Assembly: GCF_014652655.1 (NCBI RefSeq)
Contig: NZ_BMZF01000002.1
Coordinates: forward strand, 186,001-250,000
Direction: 5' to 3'
DNA length: 64,000 nt
Source: Paramylibacter ulvae
GTDB taxonomy: Bacteria > Pseudomonadota > Alphaproteobacteria > Rhodobacterales > Rhodobacteraceae
Below the pieces are notes generated by a model. That model saw nothing but the letters and a program-made list of their open reading frames with translations, had not been told where the DNA came from and did no database searches. This document shows, one piece after another, positions 37,361-47,078 of this stretch; positions within the stretch are counted from its first letter, which is position 1, and every line of letters starts with the position of its first letter. A program made the position numbers and the translations under genes.

Positions 37361-38632
37361 ATGGAAAACGATAAAATTAACCTGTCAGAGCTAAAAGCGT
37401 TATCAGCGGCGAATTTGCTGAAACAAGCAGAAGAGCTGGAAATCGAAAACGCGAGCACGATGCGCAAGGGCGAAATGATGTTCGCCATTCTGAAAGAAAT
37501 GTCAGAAGAAGGCGCAGAAGTATCGGGTGATGGCGTTTTAGAAGTCATGCAAGACGGGTTTGGTTTTCTGCGTTCACCACAAGCAAACTATCTTGCGGGA
37601 CCAGAGGATATTTATGTTTCCCCTGAAATGATCCGCACCCATTCATTGCGCACAGGCGACACGGTCGAGGGCTGGATCAGTTCACCCAAAGACGCCGAGC
37701 GTTATTTTGCGATGACAAAGGTTACATCGATTAACTTCTCCGATCCAGAAGAGGTGAAACACAAGGTTCATTTTGATAACCTTACCCCGCTCTATCCTGA
37801 TGAACGTCTGACGATGGAAATCGAAGACCCGACGATCAAGGATAAATCGGCACGCGTTATCGATCTGGTTTCTCCGATTGGTAAAGGACAGCGTTCGTTG
37901 ATCGTGGCACCCCCGCGCACGGGTAAAACGGTTATCTTGCAAAATATTGCCGCGAGCATCGAAAAGAACCACCCTGAATGCTATCTGATCGTATTGTTGA
38001 TCGATGAGCGCCCAGAAGAGGTGACCGACATGCAGCGCTCTGTAAAGGGCGAGGTTGTGTCATCTACATTTGATGAACCCGCCACTCGTCACGTTGCTGT
38101 ATCGGAAATGGTTATCGAAAAAGCAAAACGTCTGGTTGAACACAAACGTGATGTTGTGATCTTACTTGATTCCATCACGCGATTGGGTCGTGCCTTTAAC
38201 ACCGTGGTGCCATCGTCGGGCAAGGTTTTGACCGGTGGTGTGGATGCCAACGCATTGCAACGCCCAAAACGTTTCTTTGGTGCGGCGCGTAATATCGAAG
38301 AAGGCGGTTCGTTGACGATCATCGCGACCGCGTTGATCGATACGGGTTCGCGCATGGACGAAGTCATCTTTGAAGAATTCAAAGGCACTGGTAACTCTGA
38401 AATCGTTCTGGATCGTAAGATTGCAGATAAACGCGTGTTCCCAGCGATTGATATTTTGAAATCTGGTACGCGTAAGGAAGACTTGTTGGTCGATCCAGCG
38501 GATCTGGCAAAAACCTTCGTTTTACGTCGTATTTTGAACCCAATGGGGACAACAGATGCGATCGAATTCTTGCTTGGTAAGTTAAAACAAACAAAATCAA
38601 ACAGTGAATTCTTTGATTCGATGAATACATAA
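37361..38632 (+). CDS. rho: Transcription termination factor Rho
   Basis: 423-residue hexameric RNA helicase that ends transcription. Domains: N-terminal Rho_N helix bundle ([23 protein letters not shown]), cold-shock-like RNA-binding domain (to about 125), and RecA-like ATPase with P-loop [11 protein letters not shown], in place of the commoner PKAGKT, and Walker [15 protein letters not shown]. The Q-loop and R-loop lie around [26 protein letters not shown]. The leader before it holds the split parS hairpin. Confidence 0.97.
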   Translation: MENDKINLSELKALSAANLLKQAEELEIENASTMRKGEMMFAILKEMSEEGAEVSGDGVLEVMQDGFGFLRSPQANYLAGPEDIYVSPEMIRTHSLRTGDTVEGWISSPKDAERYFAMTKVTSINFSDPEEVKHKVHFDNLTPLYPDERLTMEIEDPTIKDKSARVIDLVSPIGKGQRSLIVAPPRTGKTVILQNIAASIEKNHPECYLIVLLIDERPEEVTDMQRSVKGEVVSSTFDEPATRHVAVSEMVIEKAKRLVEHKRDVVILLDSITRLGRAFNTVVPSSGKVLTGGVDANALQRPKRFFGAARNIEEGGSLTIIATALIDTGSRMDEVIFEEFKGTGNSEIVLDRKIADKRVFPAIDILKSGTRKEDLLVDPADLAKTFVLRRILNPMGTTDAIEFLLGKLKQTKSNSEFFDSMNT

Positions 38633-38660
38633 TTTCGTTTTAAAACAACGGGTTAATATT

Positions 38661-39956
38661 ATGTCAGATGTTATTTTTGCACTCGCCAGCGCCAAGGGTC
38701 GCGCTGGTGTCGCGGTGTTGCGCCTGTCTGGTCGTGGTGCTGTGGCACTGGTCGAAGAATTTGTCGGAAACGGGTTAAAAACCCCAGATCGTTCATTGCG
38801 TAAATTTAAATCTGGTGGTGAACTTATAGACGAGGTTCTGATTTTAACCTTTGCCAAAGGTGCGAGCTTTACTGGTGAAGAGGTTGTTGAAATCCACTGT
38901 CATGGATCAACGGCGGTGGTATCCGCCCTGCTTCGCATTCTTGGAAACCACCAAAATGCACGTATGGCTGAACCCGGTGAATTCACACGCAAGGCATTGG
39001 AAAACGGATGCCTTGATTTGGTTCAAGTCGAAGGGCTCGCCGATCTGATTGATGCTGAAACCGAGGCACAGCGAAAACTTGCATCTAATGTGATGACGGG
39101 TGCTTTGTCTGACAAGGTTAACGGATGGCGCCGCGATCTGATTCGCGCCGTATCGTTGATCGAAGCGACGATTGATTTTGCCGACGAAGATATCCCAACC
39201 GATGTCAGCCCAGAAGTCCTATCCTTGATCGATGGCGTGAGCGCGGATTTAGAATCAGAAATTAGAGGTAGCTTTGCCGCTGAACGGATTCGTGATGGAT
39301 TCGAGGTCGCAATTGTTGGAAAACCAAATGTTGGTAAATCAACCCTCCTCAATGCGCTTGCGGGTCGCGAAGCAGCGATCACATCTGAAATTGCGGGAAC
39401 CACCCGCGATGTGATCGAGGTGCGCATGGACATTAACGGACTTGCGGTCACTCTACTTGATACCGCTGGTATTCGCGAAACCCAAGATCAGGTCGAACAG
39501 CTCGGTGTTGGTTTGGCGCGGCAACGTGCCGAAGCGGCGGACCTTCGCGTGTTTTTGACAGAAAATGGTAAAATCGATGATCTAAAAATGACGCCTCTCG
39601 TCGATGATATCGTAGCAATAGGCAAGTCTGATATCTCAGCAAGCTCTGAGGGATTGCAAATTTCGGGAAAATCAGGCCAAGGTATTGATAAACTTATCAA
39701 AATCATCGATTCTTCACTTTCAAACAAAGCCGCTTTTGCACAGACTGCGACTCGTGAACGCCATAGAATCGGCATGGAACAGGCATTGGTGTTCCTCAAA
39801 ACTGGCCGAGGCCTGATTTTAGAGGGCCCCGAAGTTTCAGAGATCGCAGCAGCAGAACTTCACCAAGGTATCGGATGTTTAAACGGAATCATTGGCAAGG
39901 TTGATGTAGAAGACCTACTTGATGAAATTTTCTCGAGCTTTTGCCTCGGCAAGTAA
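38661..39956 (+). CDS. mnmE: tRNA modification GTPase MnmE
   Basis: 431-residue GTPase that works with MnmG to modify the wobble uridine (cmnm5U34) of several tRNAs. N-terminal folate-binding domain with the opening [22 protein letters not shown] domain with [12 protein letters not shown] (about 219) and DTAGIRETQ, and the C-terminal CxGK motif here CLGK (FCLGK at the end). It lies directly upstream of mnmG, its functional partner. Confidence 0.95.
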   Translation: MSDVIFALASAKGRAGVAVLRLSGRGAVALVEEFVGNGLKTPDRSLRKFKSGGELIDEVLILTFAKGASFTGEEVVEIHCHGSTAVVSALLRILGNHQNARMAEPGEFTRKALENGCLDLVQVEGLADLIDAETEAQRKLASNVMTGALSDKVNGWRRDLIRAVSLIEATIDFADEDIPTDVSPEVLSLIDGVSADLESEIRGSFAAERIRDGFEVAIVGKPNVGKSTLLNALAGREAAITSEIAGTTRDVIEVRMDINGLAVTLLDTAGIRETQDQVEQLGVGLARQRAEAADLRVFLTENGKIDDLKMTPLVDDIVAIGKSDISASSEGLQISGKSGQGIDKLIKIIDSSLSNKAAFAQTATRERHRIGMEQALVFLKTGRGLILEGPEVSEIAAAELHQGIGCLNGIIGKVDVEDLLDEIFSSFCLGK

Positions 39957-39963
39957 TCGCAAA

Positions 39964-39979
39964 TGTTTCACGTGAAACA
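39964..39979. other. parS site 1
   Basis: Perfect 16-bp ParB-binding palindrome TGTTTCACGTGAAACA, extended by one matching base on each side. It lies seven bases after the mnmE stop, in the mnmE-mnmG gap, about 3.4 kb from the putative oriC. Confidence 0.95.
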
Positions 39980-40043
39980 TTTTTCGCCCCTTCCATTGGA
40001 GGCGTGTTTCGACGTATAGACAACGCAACCACAACAATAGGAT

Positions 40044-40059
40044 TGTTTCACGTGAAACA
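40044..40059. other. parS site 2
   Basis: Second perfect TGTTTCACGTGAAACA, 80 bases after site 1. It contains the probable GTG start codon of mnmG (40052-40054), so the centromere site and the translation start overlap. Confidence 0.95.
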
Positions 40060-41917
40060 TTTTGATGTCATCGTTATCGGAGGCGGTCACGCAGGTGCCG
40101 ACGCGGCTCAGGCTGCTTGGCGCAGTGGCGCGCGCACCGCGTTGATCACTCACCGTTTTGACCGCATCGGCGAAATGTCGTGTAACCCAGCGATTGGCGG
40201 TCTGGGTAAAGGCCACCTTGTACGCGAAATCGATGCGCTTGATGGCGTCATGGGACGAGTGGCCGATCAGGCGGGCATTCAATTCCGACTTCTTAACCGC
40301 CGCAAAGGTCCCGCGGTACAGGGTCCACGCACCCAGGCGGACCGTGCATTATACCGTGCAGCAATGCAGCGCGAATTTACAAATCGTGACGGTTTGGATG
40401 TCATCGAGGCCGAAGTTGCGGATCTAATGATGGATTCTGACACTTGTAAGGGTGTTGTCCTGCGTGATGGATCACAAATTTCAGCGCCAGCAGTTGTTTT
40501 AACAACGGGTACATTCTTGCGCGGTTTGATCCATATTGGCGATGTAAGCCATTCTGGTGGTCGCATGGGTGATGATGCGTCGATCAAATTGGCGGAACGG
40601 ATGGATGGCTTTAACCTTCCAATGGGTCGATTAAAAACGGGCACACCCCCGCGTTTGGATGGGCGTACAATAAATTGGGACATATTGGAAAGCCAAGGGC
40701 CAGATGAAGATCCTGCGCTGTTTTCGTTTTTGGCGAAAAAAGGCGAGCACCCCAAACAGATTTCTTGTGGCATCACGCATACAAACGCGAAAACACACGA
40801 GATCATCGAAAAAAACCTGTCACGCAGTGCGATGTACGGCGGACACATTGATGGGGTTGGCCCCCGCTATTGCCCATCCATCGAAGATAAAATCGTGCGT
40901 TTCGCTGATAAAGACAGCCATCAGGTGTTTTTGGAGCCAGAGGGCTTGAGCGATCACACTGTTTATCCAAACGGTATTTCAACCAGCCTACCCGAAGATG
41001 TGCAGCATGATTATGTACATTCGATGCTGGGTTTGGAAAACGTTACGATCTTACAGCCGGGTTATGCGATTGAATATGACTATGTCGATCCGCGCGCTTT
41101 GCGCCCTACGTTGGAATTGAAAGACGTTTCGGGACTATATCTTGCGGGTCAGATCAACGGAACCACAGGATATGAGGAAGCAGCGGCACAAGGCCTGGTG
41201 GCTGGATTAAACGCTGCACGTCGTGCCAAGGGTGCGGATTCCATTACTTTCAGTCGTGCGGAAAGCTATATCGGGGTGATGATAGACGATCTAACTACGC
41301 GCGGCGTTTCGGAACCATATCGCATGTTTACGAGCCGCGCTGAATATCGATTAAGTTTGCGCGCTGATAATGCCGATCAGCGGCTGACTCCGATTGGAAT
41401 TGAATTGGGCTGTGTTTCGGATACCCGCCAAAAGGCGTTCGACGCCAAAATGAACAAACTGACAAATGCCAAAGAAACGTTAGGCGCGTTGGTGATGACA
41501 CCAACCGAAGCCAAGAAAAACGGCATCGCGATTAATCAGGACGGCGTTCGGCGCAATGGGAATGATTTCCTTGCTTACAAAGATGTAACACTGCAATCCT
41601 TGTCCAAGGTTTGGCCAGAACTAGCCGGTATTGATCTGGATATAGCGGTTCAAGTTGAGCGCGACGCAATATATGCGCAGTACATTGATCGCCAGAAGGC
41701 CGATGTCGCGGCATTGCGCAAAGATGAAAACATGTCGATTCCAGATCATTTTGAATATGCTGGAATTTCTGGGCTGTCAAAAGAGTTACAGACCAAGCTT
41801 GCCCACGCCCGCCCCGCAACAGTTGGCCAAGCTGGTCGGATTGATGGCATGACACCTGCCGCGCTGGTTTTGATTTTGGCGCGTCTTCGCCGCGGTGTTG
41901 CGGAGAAACGTGCATGA
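40052..41917 (+). CDS. mnmG: tRNA uridine-5-carboxymethylaminomethyl modification enzyme MnmG
   Basis: 621-residue FAD enzyme, partner of MnmE. N-terminal FAD motif [30 protein letters not shown], and the [17 protein letters not shown] and [16 protein letters not shown] motifs are clear. I choose the GTG at 40052 because AGGA lies nine bases upstream and the product begins at KHFDV, as in related proteins. A TTG at 40043 is an alternative. The longer open frame back to 39941 overlaps mnmE and parS and is not coding. It overlaps rsmG by four bases. Confidence 0.95.
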   Translation: MKHFDVIVIGGGHAGADAAQAAWRSGARTALITHRFDRIGEMSCNPAIGGLGKGHLVREIDALDGVMGRVADQAGIQFRLLNRRKGPAVQGPRTQADRALYRAAMQREFTNRDGLDVIEAEVADLMMDSDTCKGVVLRDGSQISAPAVVLTTGTFLRGLIHIGDVSHSGGRMGDDASIKLAERMDGFNLPMGRLKTGTPPRLDGRTINWDILESQGPDEDPALFSFLAKKGEHPKQISCGITHTNAKTHEIIEKNLSRSAMYGGHIDGVGPRYCPSIEDKIVRFADKDSHQVFLEPEGLSDHTVYPNGISTSLPEDVQHDYVHSMLGLENVTILQPGYAIEYDYVDPRALRPTLELKDVSGLYLAGQINGTTGYEEAAAQGLVAGLNAARRAKGADSITFSRAESYIGVMIDDLTTRGVSEPYRMFTSRAEYRLSLRADNADQRLTPIGIELGCVSDTRQKAFDAKMNKLTNAKETLGALVMTPTEAKKNGIAINQDGVRRNGNDFLAYKDVTLQSLSKVWPELAGIDLDIAVQVERDAIYAQYIDRQKADVAALRKDENMSIPDHFEYAGISGLSKELQTKLAHARPATVGQAGRIDGMTPAALVLILARLRRGVAEKRA

Positions 41918-42546
41918 GCGAGGCTGATGCGAAAGAACTGATAACATCTTTGACAAATGTTTCACGTGAAACAATGTGCAAATTGGAAACCTATGCGACG
42001 TTGCTTGAAAAGTGGAACCCAACAATCAACTTGGTGTCAAAAACGACGCTGAGCGAAAAATGGCAACGGCACTTTTTGGACTCGGCACAAATATGGGCTC
42101 ATGTGCCGTCAACCACTACATCTTGGGCTGATATCGGTTCTGGCGCCGGGTTTCCTGGGCTGGTTCTTGCTATTGTTGCCAGCGAAAAACGGCCAGAGTT
42201 GCGGATAACGCTCATTGAGAGTGATGCACGTAAATGTGCGTTTTTGCGAAATACCGCAAGAGCGGTTGGTGTTGATGTTCACATTTTGACACAGCGCATA
42301 GAGGCCGTCGAAAATCAGCAATTCGATGTTGTATCCGCACGCGCCTTGGCGTCGATTTCACAGCTTCTGACCTATTGTGACAAAATCTTAGCTTCAAACG
42401 GTAATTGTTTGTTTTTGAAAGGCCAAGGCTGTGATACAGAATTGGAAGCGGCACGGCAGAGTCATTCATTCAGTGCCGAGACTTTTCCAAGCGTGACCCA
42501 ACAAGAGGCGCGGATCGTAAAAATAACAGGGATTGCCCAAAAATGA
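41914..42546 (+). CDS. rsmG: 16S rRNA (guanine-N7) methyltransferase RsmG
   Basis: 210-residue methyltransferase that modifies G527 of 16S rRNA. The SAM motif [15 protein letters not shown] lies near residue 70, with the HFLDSAQI segment before it. The third parS site lies inside its 5' part and encodes the residues NVSRETM. Start and stop each overlap the neighbouring gene by four bases (mnmG before, parA after). Confidence 0.94.
   Translation: MSEADAKELITSLTNVSRETMCKLETYATLLEKWNPTINLVSKTTLSEKWQRHFLDSAQIWAHVPSTTTSWADIGSGAGFPGLVLAIVASEKRPELRITLIESDARKCAFLRNTARAVGVDVHILTQRIEAVENQQFDVVSARALASISQLLTYCDKILASNGNCLFLKGQGCDTELEAARQSHSFSAETFPSVTQQEARIVKITGIAQK
41958..41973. other. parS site 3, inside rsmG
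   Basis: Third perfect TGTTTCACGTGAAACA, within the rsmG coding sequence about codons 16-20. The surrounding peptide is tolerant (NVSRETM), so the site is kept without harming the protein. About 5.4 kb from the putative oriC and 0.6 kb before parA. Confidence 0.95.
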
Positions 42547-43313
42547 AGATTATTTCTGTCGCAAACCAAAAAGGTGGCGTGGGGAAAACTACCACCACTA
42601 TCAATCTTGCCGTGGCGCTGGCGGATCTTGGGAAAAAGGTTTTGATCCTCGACCTTGATCCGCAAGGTAACGCATCAACTGGGTTGGGGCACTTGGCGCC
42701 AGATCGCAAATTGACGCTCTATGATGTGTTGGTCGACAATGAGCCCCTGTCCAAAGCGACAGTGATGACCCAGGTGAATAACCTGTGTTTGGTGCCATCG
42801 ACAACGGATCTTAGCTCTGCTGATATTGAAATGATCGAGGATAAGGCGCGTGTTATGCGTCTGAAAAAGGCCCTACAGGATCCAATCCTTGCCAAAGAAA
42901 ACTTTGATTATGTTTTCATCGATTGCCCGCCATCATTGTCGTTGCTGACGGTAAATGCATTTGTTGCGAGTGACACGGTATTGGTACCGCTGCAATCCGA
43001 GTTTTTTGCGCTGGAAGGACTATCGCAATTATTGCTGACCATCAAAGATGTGCGCGAAAGCTTGGGGTCAACCTTGCGGGTAGAAGGCGTTTTGCTGACG
43101 ATGTTTGATCGTCGGAACAAGCTATCGCAACAGGTTGAAAAAGATGCCCGCGAAAATTTGGGTGGTTTGGTTTATGAGGCGATTATTCCACGAAACGTCC
43201 GTATTTCAGAAGCACCATCATATGGACAGGCCGCCGTGCATTATGATCAATACGGAAAAGGTGCGCGCGCCTATGTTTCGCTGGCGCATGAATTTCTCGC
43301 AGGCCAAAAATAG
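42543..43313 (+). CDS. parA: Chromosome partitioning ATPase ParA
   Basis: 256-residue deviant-Walker ATPase that moves the ParB-parS complex and so segregates origins. The motif KGGVGKTTTTINLAVALADLG (residues 10-30) holds the signature lysine and P-loop. The switch segment DPQGNASTGLG and DYVFIDCPPSL follow. Overlaps rsmG by four bases, and parB follows after 27 bases. Confidence 0.97.
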   Translation: MKIISVANQKGGVGKTTTTINLAVALADLGKKVLILDLDPQGNASTGLGHLAPDRKLTLYDVLVDNEPLSKATVMTQVNNLCLVPSTTDLSSADIEMIEDKARVMRLKKALQDPILAKENFDYVFIDCPPSLSLLTVNAFVASDTVLVPLQSEFFALEGLSQLLLTIKDVRESLGSTLRVEGVLLTMFDRRNKLSQQVEKDARENLGGLVYEAIIPRNVRISEAPSYGQAAVHYDQYGKGARAYVSLAHEFLAGQK

Positions 43314-43340
43314 TACTAACCCATTGGAAAGGTTGAATAA

Positions 43341-44240
43341 ATGTCTAAAAAACCAGAAAAAAGAGGCCTTGGCCGTGGGTTAAGCGCATTAATGGCCGAT
43401 ATTGAGCCAGCAACCGCATCAGATGTTCAAAACGCACCGCCACAACGCGTTGGTGAAATGCGTGTTGCAATTGAACGCATTCATCCAAACCCAGATCAGC
43501 CGCGCCGCGATTTCGATCCCGAGGAATTGGAAAATCTAGCTGCGTCGATTGCAGAGCGCGGCGTGATCCAGCCGATCATCGTGCGTGATGATCCGTTGCA
43601 CCAAGGTGATTATCAAATCGTTGCGGGTGAACGTCGCTGGCGTGCATCGCAAAAAGCGCAGCTTCATGAAATTCCTGTTCTTGTGCGCAAGATGTCCGAT
43701 CGCGAAGTATTGGAAGTGGCGATCATCGAAAACGTACAACGTGCAGATTTGAATGCGGTTGAAGAAGCGCTTGGCTATCGTGCCTTGATGGATTCGTTTG
43801 GCCATACACAAGAACAAGTTTCCAGCGCGCTTGGCAAAAGCAGAAGCCATATCGCGAACGTGTTGCGTTTGTTGAACTTGCCCGCGGATGTGTTGACATA
43901 TCTGCGCCAAGGTCAATTGTCGGCAGGTCATGCGCGCGCCTTGGTTGGCAATGATGACGCAAGCGCAATGGCGCGCGAAATAATCAAGAAAAGCATGTCG
44001 GTGCGTCAGGCGGAAGCGTTGGCGAAAAAGGGTTTAAAACCAAAAAACGCGTTGAAACTTTCTGCGCCCTCAAAGGATAGCGATACACGCGCACTTGAAA
44101 CTGATCTGTCGGTTAATTTGGGGATGAAGATATCGATTGATCACAAGACTGGCGGTGAAACTGGTTCGGTGACGATCAGTTACAAGGATCTTGATGAACT
44201 GGATCGTTTATGTGCGATCTTGTCGTCGCAGCGCGGTTAA
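43341..44240 (+). CDS. parB: Chromosome partitioning protein ParB
   Basis: 299-residue CTP-switch DNA-binding protein that loads at parS. The N-terminal CTP-binding boxes (IHPNPDQPRRDFD; GERRWRAS) are followed by the helix-turn-helix (SSALGKSRSHIANVLRLLNLP) and a C-terminal dimerisation part. AAGG precedes the ATG. Three perfect parS sites lie within 3.4 kb upstream. Its stop overlaps the convergent DUF454 stop in TTAA. Confidence 0.97.
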   Translation: MSKKPEKRGLGRGLSALMADIEPATASDVQNAPPQRVGEMRVAIERIHPNPDQPRRDFDPEELENLAASIAERGVIQPIIVRDDPLHQGDYQIVAGERRWRASQKAQLHEIPVLVRKMSDREVLEVAIIENVQRADLNAVEEALGYRALMDSFGHTQEQVSSALGKSRSHIANVLRLLNLPADVLTYLRQGQLSAGHARALVGNDDASAMAREIIKKSMSVRQAEALAKKGLKPKNALKLSAPSKDSDTRALETDLSVNLGMKISIDHKTGGETGSVTISYKDLDELDRLCAILSSQRG

Positions 44241-44590
44241 TGATTTGGCCGTGTCCAAATAAAAATCAGAACACATGCCAAAATCCCTGCCTGTAATATC
44301 AGGATTGGGGTTTTGACCGCCAAGAAAACCGACAACAAAAACACGGCTGCAATGGATAGGGTTGCGATGCGTTTTGATTTTGGCGCAATTGCCCCGTTGC
44401 GTTGCCAATCTTGGATCGCCTTTCCAAATATGCTGTGGTTCATTAACCACGCATGGGCGCGATCGGAACCTTTGGCAAAACAAAACGCAGCCATAATCAT
44501 GAACACCGTGGTGGGCAGCAACGGCAATACCGCACCAATCGCACCGAGCGCGACCATTACAAACCCAGCCAATGTCCAAAGATTTCTCAT
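44237..44590 (-). CDS. DUF454 family membrane protein
   Basis: 117-residue inner-membrane protein, YbaN/DUF454 family. The N-terminal segment VALGAIGAVLPLLPTTVF and AAFCFAKGSDRAHAWLMNH are characteristic; two further hydrophobic stretches lie at about 75-110. Function unknown. It ends 10 bases downstream of hemW on the same strand and is probably its operon partner. Confidence 0.88.
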   Translation of the reverse strand: MRNLWTLAGFVMVALGAIGAVLPLLPTTVFMIMAAFCFAKGSDRAHAWLMNHSIFGKAIQDWQRNGAIAPKSKRIATLSIAAVFLLSVFLAVKTPILILQAGILACVLIFIWTRPNH

Positions 44591-44599
44591 GGTATCTGT

Positions 44600-45760
44600 C
44601 TAAACTAAAAGATCACGAAGCAAAGCGTTAAGAATGATCCGCCCCTTTTGCGTTGCGATGATGTGGCTGTTGGTTTGGCGGAGCAATCCATCGGCGCAAT
44701 GATTGGTGATGACGTCATCGGGCAAATGTTGCCCCGACAGGTTTTTGAACCGTGCAACGTCGCTGCCTTCTGACAGGCGTAGCGACATCATTAAATATTC
44801 GGATGCTTGATCGGTGGTTGAAATGATTTCCACATCGCTGGTTTTTTGATCTGCGTTTAACCAGGCCTCTGGGTTGCGAATGGATACAGTGGCGATGCGT
44901 TTTCCATCAACGGTGATCCGCCCATGTGCGCCAGGACCGACGCCAACGTAATCGCCATATCGCCAGTAGATCAAATTGTGTTGGGATTCTTGGCCCGCTG
45001 CTGCGTGATTTGAAACCTCGTATGCTGGCATGCCCGCATCAGCGCAAATTTTTTGGGTGATGTCATACATATCGGCGGCGGTATCATCGGCGGGAAGCCC
45101 GTGTAACTTGCCACGCTCAAACAAATTCCCAAACGCGGTTTGGGGTTCAATTGTCAGTTGGTATAATGACAAATGATCAACAGCCATATCGAGCGCACGG
45201 CGTAATTCGGTTTCCCAATTGGCAAGTGTTTGGTCTTGGCGGGCATAGATAAGATCAAAGCTCACACGTTTGAAATGGGTCTTGGCAATATCAAATGCGG
45301 CTTCTGCCTCTGCCACGGAATGCATACGGCCAAGCCGCTTTAGATCAGGGTCATTTAATGCCTGAACACCCATTGAAACGCGATTGATCCCTGCGCGGGA
45401 AAAATCCGCAAATTTGCCAGCTTCAACAGATGTTGGATTTGCCTCTAGCGTGATTTCCACGTTGGGTGACAGCCCCCAAAGCGTATCAATGGTTTCGATG
45501 AGTTTTTGAACAACCCGTGGTTGCATAAGACTTGGCGTGCCGCCACCAAAGAAAACTGTATCAACGGTGCGATTTTTTGAGCGCATTGATGCAAGGCGCA
45601 GTTCGCCAATTAACGCCGCCAGCCATTGATCGTGATCAACACTGTTGCGTACATGTGAATTGAAATCGCAATATGGGCATTTGGCAGCGCAAAACGGCCA
45701 ATGTATATAAATGCCAAAACCTGCGTTTTGCCAATCTTGCGTGATTACGCGTTCAGACAT
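44600..45760 (-). CDS. hemW: Radical SAM haem chaperone HemW
   Basis: 386-residue HemW (formerly HemN-like) protein. The radical SAM cluster motif CxxxCxxC appears as PFCAAKCPYCDF (about residues 23-34). GGGTPSL, the GINRVSMGVQAL segment and a HemN C-terminal domain follow. HemW is thought to insert haem into respiratory enzymes; it is not a coproporphyrinogen oxidase. It overlaps rdgB by 16 bases. Part of hemW-rdgB-rph. Confidence 0.93.
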   Translation of the reverse strand: MSERVITQDWQNAGFGIYIHWPFCAAKCPYCDFNSHVRNSVDHDQWLAALIGELRLASMRSKNRTVDTVFFGGGTPSLMQPRVVQKLIETIDTLWGLSPNVEITLEANPTSVEAGKFADFSRAGINRVSMGVQALNDPDLKRLGRMHSVAEAEAAFDIAKTHFKRVSFDLIYARQDQTLANWETELRRALDMAVDHLSLYQLTIEPQTAFGNLFERGKLHGLPADDTAADMYDITQKICADAGMPAYEVSNHAAAGQESQHNLIYWRYGDYVGVGPGAHGRITVDGKRIATVSIRNPEAWLNADQKTSDVEIISTTDQASEYLMMSLRLSEGSDVARFKNLSGQHLPDDVITNHCADGLLRQTNSHIIATQKGRIILNALLRDLLV

Positions 45761-46356
45761 TGTGAAACAAGTTTCGCAAAAGCATCGGCGCGATGGCTCA
45801 TCTTGTGTTTTTGTGCAGGATCCATTTCGCCGAAGGTTTCTGTAAATCCATCAGGAACGAATATCGGATCATACCCAAAACCAAGATCCCCGCGCATTGG
45901 CCAAGTAAGCGAACCATCAACGGTGCCTGCAAAAATCTCATCATGCCCATCTGGCCATGCGATACACAGGGTGCAGCAAAATTGTGCTGTGCGCGGTTTT
46001 GGTGCGTCTGCCTTTTCCAGCAAATCCCATGTTTTGGTCATGGCCATCACAAAATCGCGGCCATTTGGGGTTTCGGCCCAATCGGCGGTGTAAACACCAG
46101 GTGCACCAGCCAAGGCAGAAACAGCGATTCCGCTGTCGTCGGATAATGCAGGGAGCCCAGATTTTTTTGCCGCGTAATGCGCCTTGATCCGTGCGTTGCC
46201 TGCGAATGTATCTTCGGTTTCATCGGGTTCATCGAACCCCAGGTCGCCAGCGGAAACAACATCAATACCAAAAGGTTCCAGCAACGCCGCGATTTCGCGA
46301 AGCTTGCCCGCGTTATGCGATGCGAGAACGATTTTCTTTTCGGTGAGCTTGCGCAT
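45745..46356 (-). CDS. rdgB: XTP/dITP diphosphatase RdgB
   Basis: 203-residue Ham1-type enzyme that removes deaminated purine nucleotides. The ASHNAGKLREI start, DDSGIAVSALAGAPG loop and the C-terminal FGYDPIFVPDG, SHRADAF motifs are complete. Its start overlaps the rph stop by one base (TAATG). Confidence 0.95.
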   Translation of the reverse strand: MRKLTEKKIVLASHNAGKLREIAALLEPFGIDVVSAGDLGFDEPDETEDTFAGNARIKAHYAAKKSGLPALSDDSGIAVSALAGAPGVYTADWAETPNGRDFVMAMTKTWDLLEKADAPKPRTAQFCCTLCIAWPDGHDEIFAGTVDGSLTWPMRGDLGFGYDPIFVPDGFTETFGEMDPAQKHKMSHRADAFAKLVSQCLNA

Positions 46357-47069
46357 TATGCGATTGCTGCCTTTTGTGCGGCAACCAATTCAGCAACGCC
46401 TTTTTCAGCGAGATCCATAAGGTGATCGAATTCAGAGCGGCTAAATGTTGCACCTTCCGCAGAGCCTTGGATTTCAATCATGCCGCCTGCCCCAGTCATA
46501 ACAAAATTTGCATCTGTGCCTGCTTCGGAATCTTCGGCGTAATCCAAATCCAACACGGGTTGACCGCCATAGATACCACAAGAGACCGCCGCGACGTGAT
46601 CCGTTAATGGGTTTTCTTTGATATCGCCCGCTTTCATCAGGGCATCCACCGCAAGGCGAAGCGCAATCCAACCACCTGTGATTGATGCACAGCGTGTGCC
46701 GCCATCAGCCTGAATGACATCACAATCAACGGTGATTTGGCGTTCACCCAATGCGACACGATCAACACCCGCACGCAATGAACGCCCGATTAACCGCTGG
46801 ATTTCTTGGGTGCGGCCAGATTGTTTTCCTGCTGCGGCTTCGCGGCGATTGCGTGAACCTGTTGCACGAGGCAGCATGCCATATTCCGCAGTGACCCACC
46901 CCAGACCAGAATTGCGCAACCATGGCGGCAAGCGATCTTCGACAGATGCGGTGCATAGCACATGAGTATCACCGCATTTGATCAAACAAGACCCTTCGGC
47001 GTGTTTGGTGATACCTGTTTCAACGCTAATGGTGCGCATTTCGTCAATTTTTCGGCCTGATGGGCGCAT
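46356..47069 (-). CDS. rph: Ribonuclease PH
   Basis: 237-residue phosphorolytic exonuclease that trims tRNA 3' ends. The N-terminal [12 protein letters not shown] and the [29 protein letters not shown] phosphate-site region are typical. AGGA precedes the ATG. First gene of rph-rdgB-hemW; the capsule-export genes begin ten bases upstream on the same strand. Confidence 0.96.
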   Translation of the reverse strand: MRPSGRKIDEMRTISVETGITKHAEGSCLIKCGDTHVLCTASVEDRLPPWLRNSGLGWVTAEYGMLPRATGSRNRREAAAGKQSGRTQEIQRLIGRSLRAGVDRVALGERQITVDCDVIQADGGTRCASITGGWIALRLAVDALMKAGDIKENPLTDHVAAVSCGIYGGQPVLDLDYAEDSEAGTDANFVMTGAGGMIEIQGSAEGATFSRSEFDHLMDLAEKGVAELVAAQKAAIA

Positions 47070-47078
47070 GATGTAATC

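Noticed and set aside
39941-40051. An open frame upstream of mnmG giving a longer MnmG that begins inside the mnmE stop region
   Set aside because: It overlaps the end of mnmE and two parS sites and has no ribosome site; the GTG at 40052 gives the family start.
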